This document shows positions 34,398 through 43,997 of a stretch of 64,000 bases of DNA, piece by piece. The DNA is from Bradyrhizobium sp. 1 (lineage in GTDB: Bacteria; Pseudomonadota; Alphaproteobacteria; Rhizobiales; Xanthobacteraceae): positions 653,256 to 717,255 of the forward strand of contig NZ_JADPJH010000033.1 in the NCBI RefSeq assembly GCF_023073315.1. The letters are read 5' to 3'. The notes below the pieces were generated by a model. That model was not told the origin of the DNA. It worked only from the letters and a program-made list of their open reading frames with translations, and searched no databases. Within the stretch, counting starts at the first letter, position 1; every line of letters begins with the position of its first letter. A program made the translations under genes and the position numbers.

Positions 34398-34724
34398 GTG
34401 CGTCAGGGACTGTACAAGGTCGACTTCCACACGGTTCATGGAACCGGCTCCGGCGTCGTCTATGTGACCGACGGAAAGATGCGCGGCGGCAATTCCGCCT
34501 TCGCCTTCATCGGCACCTACACCGGCGAAGGCGACATCATCAAGGTCAAGATCTCGACCCAGCGCTACAATGACGATCCGTCTTTCAAGCCGCTGTTCGG
34601 GAACGACAGGATCACGCTGACGCTCGCCGGCCGTGAGGATGGCGACACGGCGGAATTCGAAGGCAATGCCCTGCAAGTGCCGGGCGTTGCCTTTAGGGCC
34701 GTGCTGAGCCGGATCAGCGATTAG
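34398..34724 (+). CDS. GrlR-like regulatory protein
   Basis: A 108-aa protein starting at GTG 34398. It has the lipocalin-like GrlR-family pattern: GLYKVDFHTVHGTGSGVVYV, KMRGGNSAFAFIGTYTGEG, FGNDRITLTLAGREDG and PGVAFRAVLSRIS. GrlR in enteropathogens is a negative regulator of the LEE type III secretion operon; many proteobacteria without T3SS carry family members of unknown role. No T3SS genes are nearby, so the role here is not established. Soluble, no signal peptide. Confidence 0.7.
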   Translation: MRQGLYKVDFHTVHGTGSGVVYVTDGKMRGGNSAFAFIGTYTGEGDIIKVKISTQRYNDDPSFKPLFGNDRITLTLAGREDGDTAEFEGNALQVPGVAFRAVLSRISD

Positions 34725-34741
34725 CCGTCTGGCTCTCTGCT

Positions 34742-35134
34742 TCAGGTTTTGGGCAGCTTCGGAATGCTCTCGGCAAAACCGTTGTAGCAGGCAAGGCGCT
34801 CGTCCTCTTCCTTGAAGAAACGGCAATCGGCGTAGCCCTTGGCCTTGGCCGGCTTCGGCTTCGGCGTCGGCGGCATAATGGCGTCGTAGCAGTTGAGCCG
34901 GTCCTTGGTGCCGTCGTCGAGGTCAAGGCAGGCCTGGAGCCGCGCCGCGATCGATTGTGGCTTGCCCTTCGGCGCTGCGGCCGGCTTGGCCGCGGCCTCT
35001 TTGGTCCCCGTCTTGGTCCCCTTGGGCTTGACCTGCACCAGCGGCTTGTCCCCGACCATCGGTGGTGGCTTGTCGGCTTGTGCAAACGCGGAGGCTGAAT
35101 AGAGCACCGCGGCAACCGCCAGAATCATCCTCAT
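34742..35134 (-). CDS. Secreted Lys/Pro-rich protein with paired C-x-CYD motifs
   Basis: A 130-aa protein starting at ATG 35134. Signal peptide to about residue 19 (SASAFA), then Pro/Lys-rich linker (about 20-65). Two similar Cys modules follow: ACLDLDDGTKDRLNCYDAI and DCRFFKEEDERLACYNGF, each with C-(n)-RL-x-CY. The repeated C...LxCYx form occurs in short exported proteins of Rhizobiales; disulfide formation is likely. A TTG three codons upstream is an alternative start. Unknown function. Confidence 0.75.
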   Translation of the reverse strand: MRMILAVAAVLYSASAFAQADKPPPMVGDKPLVQVKPKGTKTGTKEAAAKPAAAPKGKPQSIAARLQACLDLDDGTKDRLNCYDAIMPPTPKPKPAKAKGYADCRFFKEEDERLACYNGFAESIPKLPKT

Positions 35135-35225
35135 TTCAGTCAACTCTCTTTGGTCCCCATGCCTCGCCTTCTAGCGCTCTGACGCGCGGTTTGCCAAGCG
35201 CCTTGCGCACAGGAAAACGCGGGAT

Positions 35226-36401
35226 TCAGGCCGTGGCGGCCGCAGTCGGCCGAGGCCGGGTCGAAATTACCAGGACCAGCGCCGCCACCACGAAGCCGAC
35301 GGCGACGAAGCCGAGCGGATGCAACAACTCGCGGGCGAACAGCAATCCGCCGATGGCGGAGCCGACCGCCTGGCCGACATAGAGGACGGAGGTGTTGAGC
35401 GCGACAGTCGCCGACGCCAACTGCGGCGCGGCCGCAACCAGCCGCACCTGCTGCATCGAATTGGTCGAGGCAAAGCCGAGGCCCCAGACCGCGACCGCAC
35501 CCGCCATCAATACGAGGGTGCCGGCACCAAGCGCCCAGCCCGTGATCCCCGCCAGCAACAGGCAGGTGAACAGCAGCGAGGTTCGGTAAGGCCCCCAGGT
35601 GTCGACGATGCGGGTCGCGATGACGACCCCGAGGAAGCCGCAGACACCATAGACGCCGAACACCATGCCGATCGCATCGGGGCCGGCATCGGTGAGCTTC
35701 TTGAGCAGCGGGCCCATGAAGGTGAACACCACGAACTGTCCGGACATTTGCAGCATCGTGATCGCAAGCAGCAGCAGGATTGTCCGGCTGCGCCCGACCG
35801 CGCTCCAGGTCTTCAAATCCACCGGCGTGCCCTTCAGGCCCGCCGGCAGGCGCAGCAACAACAATAGGAAGCTGATGCAGCCGAGCGCGCCGATCCCGCC
35901 ATGGGCCGCGCGCCAACCATAGCGGCTGGCGATGAAGGTGATCAGCGGCAGGCCGACGGCGGCAGCCAGCGACCAGCCGAGAAAGATATAGGCAATCGTG
36001 CTGCCGCGCCGTTCCGCCGGCACGATCAACGCCGCCGTGCCCGCCGCCTGCGGCGTGTAGAGCGCGCCGACCGCGAGCATCACCAAGCGGATGACGAGCA
36101 GGCTCGTGTAGTCGGGCGCGAAGGCCGAGGCGAGATTGCCCAAAGCGAGCACCGCAAGCGTCGTCGTCAGCAGCGTCCGCCGCTCGATCCGGCTGGTGAG
36201 CCAGGCCGTCAGCGGCGAGCCGACGCATAGCGTGACTGCGCCGAAGGTGATCAGCAGCGCGGCCGCATGGATGCTGATGCCGAGCCCGGTCGACAATTCC
36301 GGCAACATGCCCGCCGGCGCCAGCACCGAGCAGCCGGTGACGAGATTGCCAAGCATCAGGGCGGTTGGCGTGAAACGGCCGGCGGCGGGCGGATTTTCCA
36401 T
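35226..36401 (-). CDS. MFS transporter (DHA1-like)
   Basis: A 391-aa transporter with about 12 helices, start ATG 36401 (MENPPAAGRF). It has the loop 2-3 motif in LTSRIERRTLLTTTLAVLAL, helix 4 LLVIRLVMLAVGALYTPQAAG, and PAERRGSTIAYIFLGWSLA. This resembles arabinose/chloramphenicol-type DHA1 efflux permeases. Substrate unknown. It is divergent from thrS, with 186 bp between start codons. An antisense open frame that continues upstream to 40325 without stop is not part of it. Confidence 0.92.
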   Translation of the reverse strand: MENPPAAGRFTPTALMLGNLVTGCSVLAPAGMLPELSTGLGISIHAAALLITFGAVTLCVGSPLTAWLTSRIERRTLLTTTLAVLALGNLASAFAPDYTSLLVIRLVMLAVGALYTPQAAGTAALIVPAERRGSTIAYIFLGWSLAAAVGLPLITFIASRYGWRAAHGGIGALGCISFLLLLLRLPAGLKGTPVDLKTWSAVGRSRTILLLLAITMLQMSGQFVVFTFMGPLLKKLTDAGPDAIGMVFGVYGVCGFLGVVIATRIVDTWGPYRTSLLFTCLLLAGITGWALGAGTLVLMAGAVAVWGLGFASTNSMQQVRLVAAAPQLASATVALNTSVLYVGQAVGSAIGGLLFARELLHPLGFVAVGFVVAALVLVISTRPRPTAAATA

Positions 36402-36587
36402 GCAAATGCATGTAGAGCAGCCGCGCAGCCAGTTAAAGGGCGCGGTGCGAAATAGTTGGAGCACCGCCCCGGCTTTTGCGCGCCACTTTCTTGGAAATGC
36501 CGGATTGCACAGGCCGAATCGCCTGATATATCGCTCGTTCCCGCTTACCTGCGCTCGTTCGCAGGAGTGAGCTTCAGGAGAAAAGCA

Positions 36588-38630
36588 ATGACCGACCAGA
36601 ACAAATCCGAATCCGGTTTCCAATACAGCCTGAGCAATCTGAAGCCCGTGACCCCCGCCGCAAAAGTCACCCTCACCTTCCCCGACGGCGCCCAGCGCCA
36701 ATACGACCAGAGCATTACCGGCCTCGATATCGCCAAGGGCATCTCGCCGTCGCTGGCCAAACGCACGGTCGCGATGGCACTCGACGGCGTGGTCTGCGAC
36801 CTCGACGATCCCATCGAAGCGGATGCCAAGATCGAGCTGATCAACCGCGACGATCCGCGCGCGCTCGAGCTGATCCGCCACGACTGCGCCCACGTGCTCG
36901 CCGAGGCCGTGCAGACGCTGTGGCCGGACACCCAGGTCACCATCGGCCCCGTGATCGAGAACGGCTTCTACTACGACTTCTTCCGCAACGAGCCGTTCAC
37001 GCCGGAAGACTTTGCCGCGATCGAAAAGAAGATGCGCGAGCTGATTGCGCGCGACAAACCTTTCACGAAGGAGGTTTGGGATCGCGAGAAAACAAAGCAG
37101 GTGTTCCGCGACAAGGGCGAGGCCTTCAAGGTCGAGCTGGTCGATGCCATCCCCGGCAACGAGCCGATCAAGATCTACTACCAGGGCGACTGGTTCGATC
37201 TCTGCCGCGGCCCGCACATGACCTCGACCGGCAAGGTCGGAGGCGCCTTCAAGCTGATGAAGGTGGCCGGCGCCTATTGGCGCGGCGACAGCAACAACCC
37301 GATGCTGACGCGCATCTACGGCACCGCCTTCGCCAAGCAGGAGGACCTCGACGCTTATCTCAAGCAGATCGAGGAAGCCGAGAAGCGCGACCATCGCAAG
37401 CTCGGACGCGAGCTCGACCTCTTCCACTTCCAGGAGGAAGGTCCGGGCGTCGTGTTCTGGCACGCCAAGGGCTGGACCATCTTCCAGCAGCTGATCGCCT
37501 ATATGCGCCGGCGCCTCGCCGGCGACTACAGCGAGGTCAACGCACCGCAGATCCTCGACAAGTCCTTGTGGGAGACCTCGGGCCATTGGGGCTGGTACCG
37601 CGAGAACATGTTCGCAGCGCAGTCGGCCGGTGACGAGGCCGAGGACAAGCGCTGGTTTGCGCTCAAGCCGATGAACTGCCCGGGTCACGTGCAGATCTTC
37701 AAGCATGGCCTGAAGAGCTACCGCGACCTTCCGCTGCGCCTCGCCGAGTTCGGCGTGGTGCATCGCTACGAGCCCTCGGGCGCCATGCACGGCTTGATGC
37801 GCGTGCGCGGCTTCACCCAGGACGACGCGCACGTCTTCTGCATGGAGGACCAGCTCGCCGACGAATGCCTGAAGATCAACGATCTCATCCTGTCGACCTA
37901 TGCCGATTTCGGCTTCACCGGCGATCTCACCGTGAAGCTGTCGACCCGCCCCGAAAAGCGTGTCGGCACCGATGCGATGTGGGATCACGCCGAACGCGTG
38001 ATGGCCACCGTGCTGAGCCAGATTCAGGCGCAGAACAACCACATCAAGACCGAGATCAATCCGGGCGAAGGCGCCTTCTACGGGCCGAAGTTCGAATACG
38101 TGCTGCGCGATGCCATCGGCCGCGACTGGCAGTGCGGCACCACGCAGGTCGACTTCAACCTGCCGGAACGGTTCGGTGCGTTCTACATCGACCATGACAG
38201 CGGCAAGAAGGCGCCGGTGATGGTGCACCGTGCGATCTGCGGCTCGATGGAGCGCTTCATCGGCATCCTGATCGAGCACTACGCCGGCAACTTCCCGCTC
38301 TGGCTCTCGCCGGTCCAGGTGGTGGTCACCACCATCACCTCGGAAGCCGACGAATATGCCAAGCAGGTGCTGGAGCAGGTCCGGCGCGCCGGGCTTCGCG
38401 CCGAGATCGACCTGCGCAACGAGAAGATCAACTACAAGGTCCGCGAGCACTCGCTGGCGAAAATTCCGGCGCTGCTCGTGTGCGGCAAGAAGGAGGCCGA
38501 GACGCAGTCGGTCTCTATCCGCCGGCTCGGCAGTGACGGCCAGAAGGTGATGACGACGGTGGATGCGCTCGCCGCCCTTGTCGACGAGGCGACGCCGCCG
38601 GACATCCGGCGAGCTCGCGACGCGGTCTGA
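36588..38630 (+). CDS. thrS: Threonyl-tRNA synthetase
   Basis: A 680-aa class II aminoacyl-tRNA synthetase. TGS domain (about 24-85), editing/SAD domain with RHDCAHVLAEAVQTLWPDTQ, catalytic core with the zinc/Thr pocket residues in KPMNCPGHVQIFK, RYEPSGAMHGLMRVRGFTQD (class II motif 2), and MVHRAICGSMERFIGILIEH (motif 3). The anticodon-binding domain is C-terminal (VREHSLAKIPALLVCGKKEA). Start ATG 36588 has CAGGAG upstream; a longer frame from 36456 is not needed. No T-box is visible, as expected in alphaproteobacteria. Confidence 0.98.
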   Translation: MTDQNKSESGFQYSLSNLKPVTPAAKVTLTFPDGAQRQYDQSITGLDIAKGISPSLAKRTVAMALDGVVCDLDDPIEADAKIELINRDDPRALELIRHDCAHVLAEAVQTLWPDTQVTIGPVIENGFYYDFFRNEPFTPEDFAAIEKKMRELIARDKPFTKEVWDREKTKQVFRDKGEAFKVELVDAIPGNEPIKIYYQGDWFDLCRGPHMTSTGKVGGAFKLMKVAGAYWRGDSNNPMLTRIYGTAFAKQEDLDAYLKQIEEAEKRDHRKLGRELDLFHFQEEGPGVVFWHAKGWTIFQQLIAYMRRRLAGDYSEVNAPQILDKSLWETSGHWGWYRENMFAAQSAGDEAEDKRWFALKPMNCPGHVQIFKHGLKSYRDLPLRLAEFGVVHRYEPSGAMHGLMRVRGFTQDDAHVFCMEDQLADECLKINDLILSTYADFGFTGDLTVKLSTRPEKRVGTDAMWDHAERVMATVLSQIQAQNNHIKTEINPGEGAFYGPKFEYVLRDAIGRDWQCGTTQVDFNLPERFGAFYIDHDSGKKAPVMVHRAICGSMERFIGILIEHYAGNFPLWLSPVQVVVTTITSEADEYAKQVLEQVRRAGLRAEIDLRNEKINYKVREHSLAKIPALLVCGKKEAETQSVSIRRLGSDGQKVMTTVDALAALVDEATPPDIRRARDAV

Positions 38631-38723
38631 TCCCTGAAATCGATCTAAATTCGCTTTCGGTTGCGGGCGTGCATGCTTATCTGTGCATGGCACGCCCGAG
38701 GACCAGCCGAAGAGGATATCGCA

Positions 38724-39287
38724 GTGCCTGACGCCATCGAACTCCTGAAGACCCGCCGCTCGGTCAAGCCGCGCGAGATGACCGGGCCCGGTCCCTCCCC
38801 GGCCGAACTCGAGACGATCCTCACCATCGGCGCGCGCGTGCCCGATCACGGCAAGCTCGCGCCCTGGCGCTTCATCATTTTCGAAGGCGACGCCCGGATG
38901 CGCGCCGGCGAGGTGATCGCGAAGGTGTTTGCCCGCAAGAATCCCGGCGCGCCCGCGGCCGACGTCGAGACCGAGCGCAAGCGTCTCACGGATGCCCCGC
39001 TGGTGATCGGCATCGTCAGCTTCACCAAGCCGCATCCAAAGGTGCCGGCATGGGAGCAGGAATTGTCGGCGGGCGCCAGCGCCATGAACATCGTCACGGC
39101 CGCGACCGCGCTCGGCTACGGCGCCTGCTGGCTGACCAGCTGGTTCTCGTTCGATCGCGACGTGCTCGACGGCCTCGGCCTCAAGCCGGACGAGAAGCTG
39201 GCCGGCTTCATCCACATCGGCACGCCGACCAAGCCAAGCGAGGACCGACCGCGACCGTTCCTTTCGGAAATCGTGACGCGATTTTAA
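38724..39287 (+). CDS. Nitroreductase-family protein
   Basis: A 187-aa FMN-dependent nitroreductase-like protein starting at GTG 38724 with GAGGA upstream. LLKTRRSVKPREM at the N terminus provides the FMN phosphate-binding Arg pair; RVPDHGKLAPWRFIIFEG, TDAPLVIGIVSF, and ALGYGACWLTSW are family motifs of the YdjA/small nitroreductase subgroup. Likely a NAD(P)H-dependent reductase of nitro or quinone compounds. It follows thrS with a 93-bp gap and precedes a hydrolase gene. Confidence 0.92.
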   Translation: MPDAIELLKTRRSVKPREMTGPGPSPAELETILTIGARVPDHGKLAPWRFIIFEGDARMRAGEVIAKVFARKNPGAPAADVETERKRLTDAPLVIGIVSFTKPHPKVPAWEQELSAGASAMNIVTAATALGYGACWLTSWFSFDRDVLDGLGLKPDEKLAGFIHIGTPTKPSEDRPRPFLSEIVTRF

Positions 39288-39350
39288 TCGAAGTCTTGTT
39301 GACGCCTTCGATGTCTTGCGGCTTTGATCCCGGCAAGGGAGGAAGCCCGG

Positions 39351-40619
39351 ATGAAGCGTCGCGAATTTCTGGTCGGAGCCGCGCTGCTGGCCGGCTCGAT
39401 GGCACGCGGCCGCGCGGCCAACATCCCTGCCCCGTCGCCCGATGGCCTCGAGCGCATCACCGCGTATTTTGACAACGAGGTGACAAGCGGCCGGCTGCCG
39501 GGCGCGGTGATCCTGGTCCAGCAGCACGGCAAGCCGGTCTACTTCAAGACCTTTGGCGTGCGCGACACCAGGACCGGCCTCGCGATGACGCCCGATACGA
39601 TCTTCGCCATCCACTCGATGACCAAGCCGATCACCTGCCTCGGCGCGATGATGCTGATCGACGAGGGCAAGCTCGCGCTCACCGATCCTGTCTCGAAATA
39701 CGTCCCGCTGTTTGCCGGCACCAAGGTGGGCATCGAGACCACCAAGCCCGGCGGCCCAACGACGGTCGAACTCGAGTCGCCGGTCCGCCCCGTCAACATC
39801 GAGGATCTGCTGCGGCACACCTCTGGCATCAGCTACGATTACATCGGCGCGCCATGGGTCATGGACGTTTATCTGGCGGCCAAGATCTTCGACGGCCCGT
39901 TCAACAACCGACAATTCGCCGATCGCATCGCCAGGCTGCCGCTGACGCGCCAGCCCGGGACGCTGTGGCGCTACGGCCATTCCACCGACGTGCTCGGCGC
40001 CGTCATCGAGATCATCTCGGGACAGACGCTGTACGAATTCCTGAAAGCACGCATTCTTGATCCGCTCGGGATGAGCAGCACCAAATTCGTGTTGAGAACG
40101 CCGGAGGAGCGCACGCGGATGGCACGGCCACTGCCAAGCGACCCTGTCCTGCTTGCCGGCGAGCGCGACCGCCTCGACCATCCCGAATGGGAATCCGGCG
40201 GCGGCGGGCTGCTCTCGACCATCACCGACTATCAGCGTTTTTCGCAGATGCTGCTCAATGGCGGCGAGTTCGAGGGCAAGCGTTACCTCAGCCCCGCCGC
40301 GTTCAAGGACATGACGACCGATCACATCGGCCCCGGCTCGGGTGTGGGGCGCGACTATTTCTATTTCCCGGGCGACGGCTTCGGCTATGGCTACGGCATT
40401 GGTGTGCGCACGGATCCCGGCAACGCAAAACCGCCGGCGGCGGGCTCGATCGGCGAGTTGAAATGGGACTCGGGCAGCGGCACCTATTTCGGCGTCGATC
40501 CCAAGCTCGACATGGTCTATATCCTGATGCAGCAGACCCAGAACGAGCGCAGCCGCATCACGCCCGCCTTCAAGGAACTGGTCTACGACACCTTCCCGCC
40601 CGAGCTACGCCGCCCGTGA
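39351..40619 (+). CDS. Exported beta-lactamase-like serine hydrolase
   Basis: A 422-aa protein starting at ATG 39351 with GGAGG upstream. A twin-arginine-like leader is present (MKRREFLVGAALLAGSMARG). Active site SxxK is S89-M-T-K92 (FAIHSMTKPITCLGAMM); the second motif is Y208-G-H rather than YxN (LWRYGHSTD). A W-x-G-type third motif may be WDSGSGTYF. Resembles family VIII esterases and class C enzymes; beta-lactam hydrolysis is not established. It converges with and overlaps the GGDEF-EAL gene by 15 bp. Confidence 0.88.
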   Translation: MKRREFLVGAALLAGSMARGRAANIPAPSPDGLERITAYFDNEVTSGRLPGAVILVQQHGKPVYFKTFGVRDTRTGLAMTPDTIFAIHSMTKPITCLGAMMLIDEGKLALTDPVSKYVPLFAGTKVGIETTKPGGPTTVELESPVRPVNIEDLLRHTSGISYDYIGAPWVMDVYLAAKIFDGPFNNRQFADRIARLPLTRQPGTLWRYGHSTDVLGAVIEIISGQTLYEFLKARILDPLGMSSTKFVLRTPEERTRMARPLPSDPVLLAGERDRLDHPEWESGGGGLLSTITDYQRFSQMLLNGGEFEGKRYLSPAAFKDMTTDHIGPGSGVGRDYFYFPGDGFGYGYGIGVRTDPGNAKPPAAGSIGELKWDSGSGTYFGVDPKLDMVYILMQQTQNERSRITPAFKELVYDTFPPELRRP

Positions 40620-43067
40620 GGCGCGCTGGCCGAAATCGGCGAGCAGTTTCGCGATCTCGGCGGCGGGTCGCGCCGCGCTGAACAAAAAGCCTTGCACCTC
40701 GTTGCAGCCTTCGGCGCGCAGCCAGTCGAGCTGATCCTCGGTTTCGACGCCCTCCGCCGTCGTGGTGATATTGAGGCTGCGGCCGAGCCCGGAGATCGCG
40801 CGCACGATCGCGACGCAATCGGGCCGCTCTGCCAGGTCTTTCACGAACGAACGGTCGATCTTGATCTTGTCGAACGGGAAGCTGCGCAAATAACTCAGGC
40901 TGGAATAGCCGGTGCCGAAATCATCCATGGAGATGCTGACGCCGAGCTCGCGCAGCTGATGCAGGATCGCGAGGTTGGCGTCGGTCTCGGCCAGGAAGAT
41001 CGACTCGGTGATCTCGAGCTCGAGCCGCTTCGGCGACAGACCTGATTGCGCCAGCGCCGAGATCACGATCTGCACGAGGTTGCGGCTGCGGAATTGCGCC
41101 GGCGACAAATTGACCGCGACCTTGATGTCGACAGGCCATTTCACCGCCTCGGCGCAGGCCTCGCGCAGCACCCACTCGCCGAGCTGGGTGATGAGGCCGA
41201 TGTCTTCCGCGACCGGGATGAACTCCGCAGGCGAGATCATGCCCTTGTCGGGGTGGTGCCAGCGCAGCAGTGACTCGAAGCCGGAGATGCGATCAGAGGC
41301 GATCGACACCAGCGGCTGGTAGTGCAGCTCGAACTCGCCATTGGCGAACGCACGGCGCAGATCGAGCTCCATGTCGCGGCGCTTCTGCGCCTGCAGGTCC
41401 ATCTCGCGCTCGAAGAAATGATGCACGCCGCCGCCGTCGGATTTCGCCCGGTACAGCGCCATGTCGGCGTTGCGCATCAACTCTTCAGGCGTCGTGCCAT
41501 CGCCTGGCGACAGCGCGATGCCGATGCTGGCCCCGATCACCATCTCCTGGCCATCGATGTCGTAGGGTGCACGCAGCATGTCGATCAGCAAGGTCGCGCA
41601 GGCGCTGGCCTCGTTCGGCGAAACGTCGGCCGCCAGGATCACCGCGAACTCATCGCCGCCAAGGCGTGCGGCGAGATTGGCGCCACGGACCGCAGTGGTC
41701 AGGCGTTCGGCAACTTCCTTCAACAGGCGATCGCCCACGGGATGGCCGAAGGAATCGTTGATGTTCTTGAACAGGTCGAGATCGATGTAGAGCACGCCGA
41801 CGCGCTTGCCGCCGGCCTGGTCGAGCGCCTGCTTCAGGCGCTCCTGGAAATATTCGCGGTTCGGCAGGTCGGTGAGCCCATCGTGATGCGCCATGTGGGC
41901 GATCCGCGCCTCGGCCTTGCGCCGCTCGGTGATGTCGACCACCGCAACCAGATAGCCGTCGCGATCGTCGAAGGCGACGCGTCGGCCGAAGGTGAGCACT
42001 TCGATCTCGCTGCCGTCGGCGCGCAGATGGCGCCAGTTGCGCGAGGAATGATAGGTCTCGCCGATGCGTTCGAGCGCCTCGGCATGGCTGTCCCATTCGT
42101 CCTGAGGCCAGATCTCGGGCAATGTCATGCGCAGGAAGGCCGCACGGCTATAGCCGTAGTGCTGGACGGCGGCGTCGTTGACGCCAAGGAATTCCCTGGT
42201 CTGCGCATCGAACACCCACATCGGCATCGGGTTGTTGTCGAACAGCAGGCGGAACGAGGCGTCGCGCCGCTTCAGCGCGGTGACGTCCGAGATCGTCAGC
42301 GAGACCAGATCGGCGAAGGCGGTGGCGCTCAGCCGGAGAGTCCGTCCATCGCTCTCGATCTCGAGCTGCTCGCCGCGGCCGCCGGAAACGACCTTGAGCA
42401 GAAACTTGATGATGTCGGGCGAGGCGAGCAGATTGTCACTCTTGCCGATCCGGTGCCACAACAGGCCGGCACTCGCGGCCTTCAGCAGCATCGCGGCGCT
42501 CGCGTTGTGATGTACGATCTGGAGATCGAACGGCTGGCCGCCGGCGTCGCGCAACGTAGCCAGCGAGATCACCGCGTCGTCGGTCGAGGAAAAGATCGCG
42601 TCCAGCAGATTGTACTGCGTGCCGCGTTCGTTGATATAGGCGCCGACCAGCGTCGCGCCCCAGCGCGAGGACGTCGGCAGCGCCAGCACATCGTAGGTTT
42701 TGACCATGCCGTCGCGAACGCAATGCGCGCTCGCCTGGTGCGGCCGTCCATTGTCGAGCGCGTTCGCCACCGCTTCCGACAGCGCCGTGGCGCAATCCGG
42801 CGACAGCTCCGCGACCGGGATGTCCCAACGCTCCTCGCCGAGCCATTTCTGCACGTAGCGCCCGCTGCGCGACAGCTCCAGCGCACCGTCGTTCTTCAGC
42901 AGCGCAATGTGATCGGCGAGCCGCCCAAGGCTGCCGAGCATCACGTCCTCATAGCGCGGCAGCCGGTCGCCCGGCTTCAACGCGGCACGCCATTTGCGCT
43001 GAAGCACCGGGATGTCGTCGAACATTTCGGTGGCCGGTTTTCCCGGCATCTTCTTCGCGGCAGTCAT
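40605..43067 (-). CDS. PAS-GGDEF-EAL cyclic-di-GMP protein
   Basis: An 820-aa cytoplasmic protein starting at ATG 43067. The N-terminal part has PAS-like segments (about 20-270), then a clear PAS/PAC domain (RDASFRLLFDNNPMPMWVFD, ADGSEIEVLTFGRRVAFDDR). The GGDEF domain is intact (ARLGGDEFAVIL with LYIDLDLFKNINDSFGH). The EAL domain has ESL in GFESLLRWHHP, with DDFGTGYSSLSYLRSFPFDKIKID and TAEGVETEDQLDWL. Both cyclase and phosphodiesterase residues look intact, so either activity is possible. No membrane helix. Confidence 0.95.
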   Translation of the reverse strand: MTAAKKMPGKPATEMFDDIPVLQRKWRAALKPGDRLPRYEDVMLGSLGRLADHIALLKNDGALELSRSGRYVQKWLGEERWDIPVAELSPDCATALSEAVANALDNGRPHQASAHCVRDGMVKTYDVLALPTSSRWGATLVGAYINERGTQYNLLDAIFSSTDDAVISLATLRDAGGQPFDLQIVHHNASAAMLLKAASAGLLWHRIGKSDNLLASPDIIKFLLKVVSGGRGEQLEIESDGRTLRLSATAFADLVSLTISDVTALKRRDASFRLLFDNNPMPMWVFDAQTREFLGVNDAAVQHYGYSRAAFLRMTLPEIWPQDEWDSHAEALERIGETYHSSRNWRHLRADGSEIEVLTFGRRVAFDDRDGYLVAVVDITERRKAEARIAHMAHHDGLTDLPNREYFQERLKQALDQAGGKRVGVLYIDLDLFKNINDSFGHPVGDRLLKEVAERLTTAVRGANLAARLGGDEFAVILAADVSPNEASACATLLIDMLRAPYDIDGQEMVIGASIGIALSPGDGTTPEELMRNADMALYRAKSDGGGVHHFFEREMDLQAQKRRDMELDLRRAFANGEFELHYQPLVSIASDRISGFESLLRWHHPDKGMISPAEFIPVAEDIGLITQLGEWVLREACAEAVKWPVDIKVAVNLSPAQFRSRNLVQIVISALAQSGLSPKRLELEITESIFLAETDANLAILHQLRELGVSISMDDFGTGYSSLSYLRSFPFDKIKIDRSFVKDLAERPDCVAIVRAISGLGRSLNITTTAEGVETEDQLDWLRAEGCNEVQGFLFSAARPAAEIAKLLADFGQRASRAA

Positions 43068-43242
43068 TGCAGTCCCCAACGCACTTTCCCCCGCGCATCC
43101 AATGCAGCCGCACTTAATGCCGTGTAAAAAGGACGCAGTTGCGCGCTCCATTCGGCGATTATGACAGTTTAAAGTCAGGTGTTGGTTAGTGCGCATTAGA
43201 GACTATGACGGCTGTGCAAAGGCGCTGCACTCTATCGGTGTC

Positions 43243-43320
43243 GTCATTGCGAGCGCAGCGAAACAATCCAGAATCCCACCGCGGAAAGACTCTGGATTGC
43301 TTCGCTGCGCTCGCAATGAC
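43243..43320. repeat. Perfect 20-bp-arm palindrome
   Basis: Arms 43243-43262 and 43301-43320 are perfect complements over 20 bp, and inner CAATCCAGA (43264-43272) pairs with TCTGGATTG (43291-43299). A 20-bp half copy occurs at 19905. This fits a mobile palindromic repeat family. Confidence 0.85.
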
Positions 43321-43379
43321 GGAGCGTGTGATTGATGGCGTCGCTTTTCAATTCGCACCTTCATCGCAGACGCACCTTC

Positions 43380-43985
43380 GCATCCTCGCGGCATGTTTTG
43401 CCCGAGCTTTGCTTCGCCGCCTCACCCTCCGATGAAAGAGGGCGCAGGGAAGACCGGGTGCCGGCCGGGCACCCACGGTCCACTGTGCGGATGGCGGCAA
43501 CAAGAATTTGCACAGCGGCATACAGGTGAAGCCTAACAACCGGCCTTCCCTGCGCAATGGTTTTACGGCTTATGTCGCGCTCTCCCCGGGGAGCGATGCA
43601 CTATTGCCCCCGTCGCCTTGCGGATGACTGATGCGCGCACCCGGTCGGGCCGCCACATCACCGCAAGACTTGACGCACAGACCCCGGGCGTCAGGACCAC
43701 ACGATTTTGCCGTACGCCGATCGCACCGGTCGTGCGCGCGCGGACTTCGCTCACGGTTGCCCGCCCTGCGAAAGCCTTCGCGCCGATGTTATCAGCGTCC
43801 ACCGCCGCCCGGCCCGCGTTCGTGACGATCGCGATACGCCCCTCTTCCTTGGGCCGGGTTGCAGCGAGAGATACGTCGTTTCCGAATTTCTGTAAAGGCG
43901 AAAATTTGCGATACGCGGGTTGACCGACATGTTGGGTGTTTTGCCCGTCGGGCAACGCAAGCTCTTGTAGCCCGGATGGAGCGCA
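43380..43985. repeat. Gene-poor mosaic repeat region
   Basis: About 600 bp with overlapping short frames on both strands but none that looks like a real protein. It includes a GGGTGCC/GGCACCC hairpin (43456-43462 with 43468-43474) and segments I recognise as a common intergenic mosaic in Bradyrhizobium (GCAGGGAAGACCGGGTGCC, GGAAGGCCGGTTGTTAGGC-like). I believe this is a copy of that repetitive element, but I could not search for it. Peptide-like runs here should not be annotated as genes. Confidence 0.55.
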
Positions 43986-43997
43986 GCGCGAGTCAGG

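Noticed and set aside
36402..40325. A very long (1.3 kb-codon) minus-strand open frame running on from the MFS gene
   Set aside because: It is the antisense of thrS, the nitroreductase and the hydrolase, all of which have clear family motifs. Its composition is that of a GC-rich shadow frame.
43563..43955. Overlapping frames of about 100-130 codons on both strands
   Set aside because: They lie in the mosaic repeat block, look alike in both directions and carry no motif.
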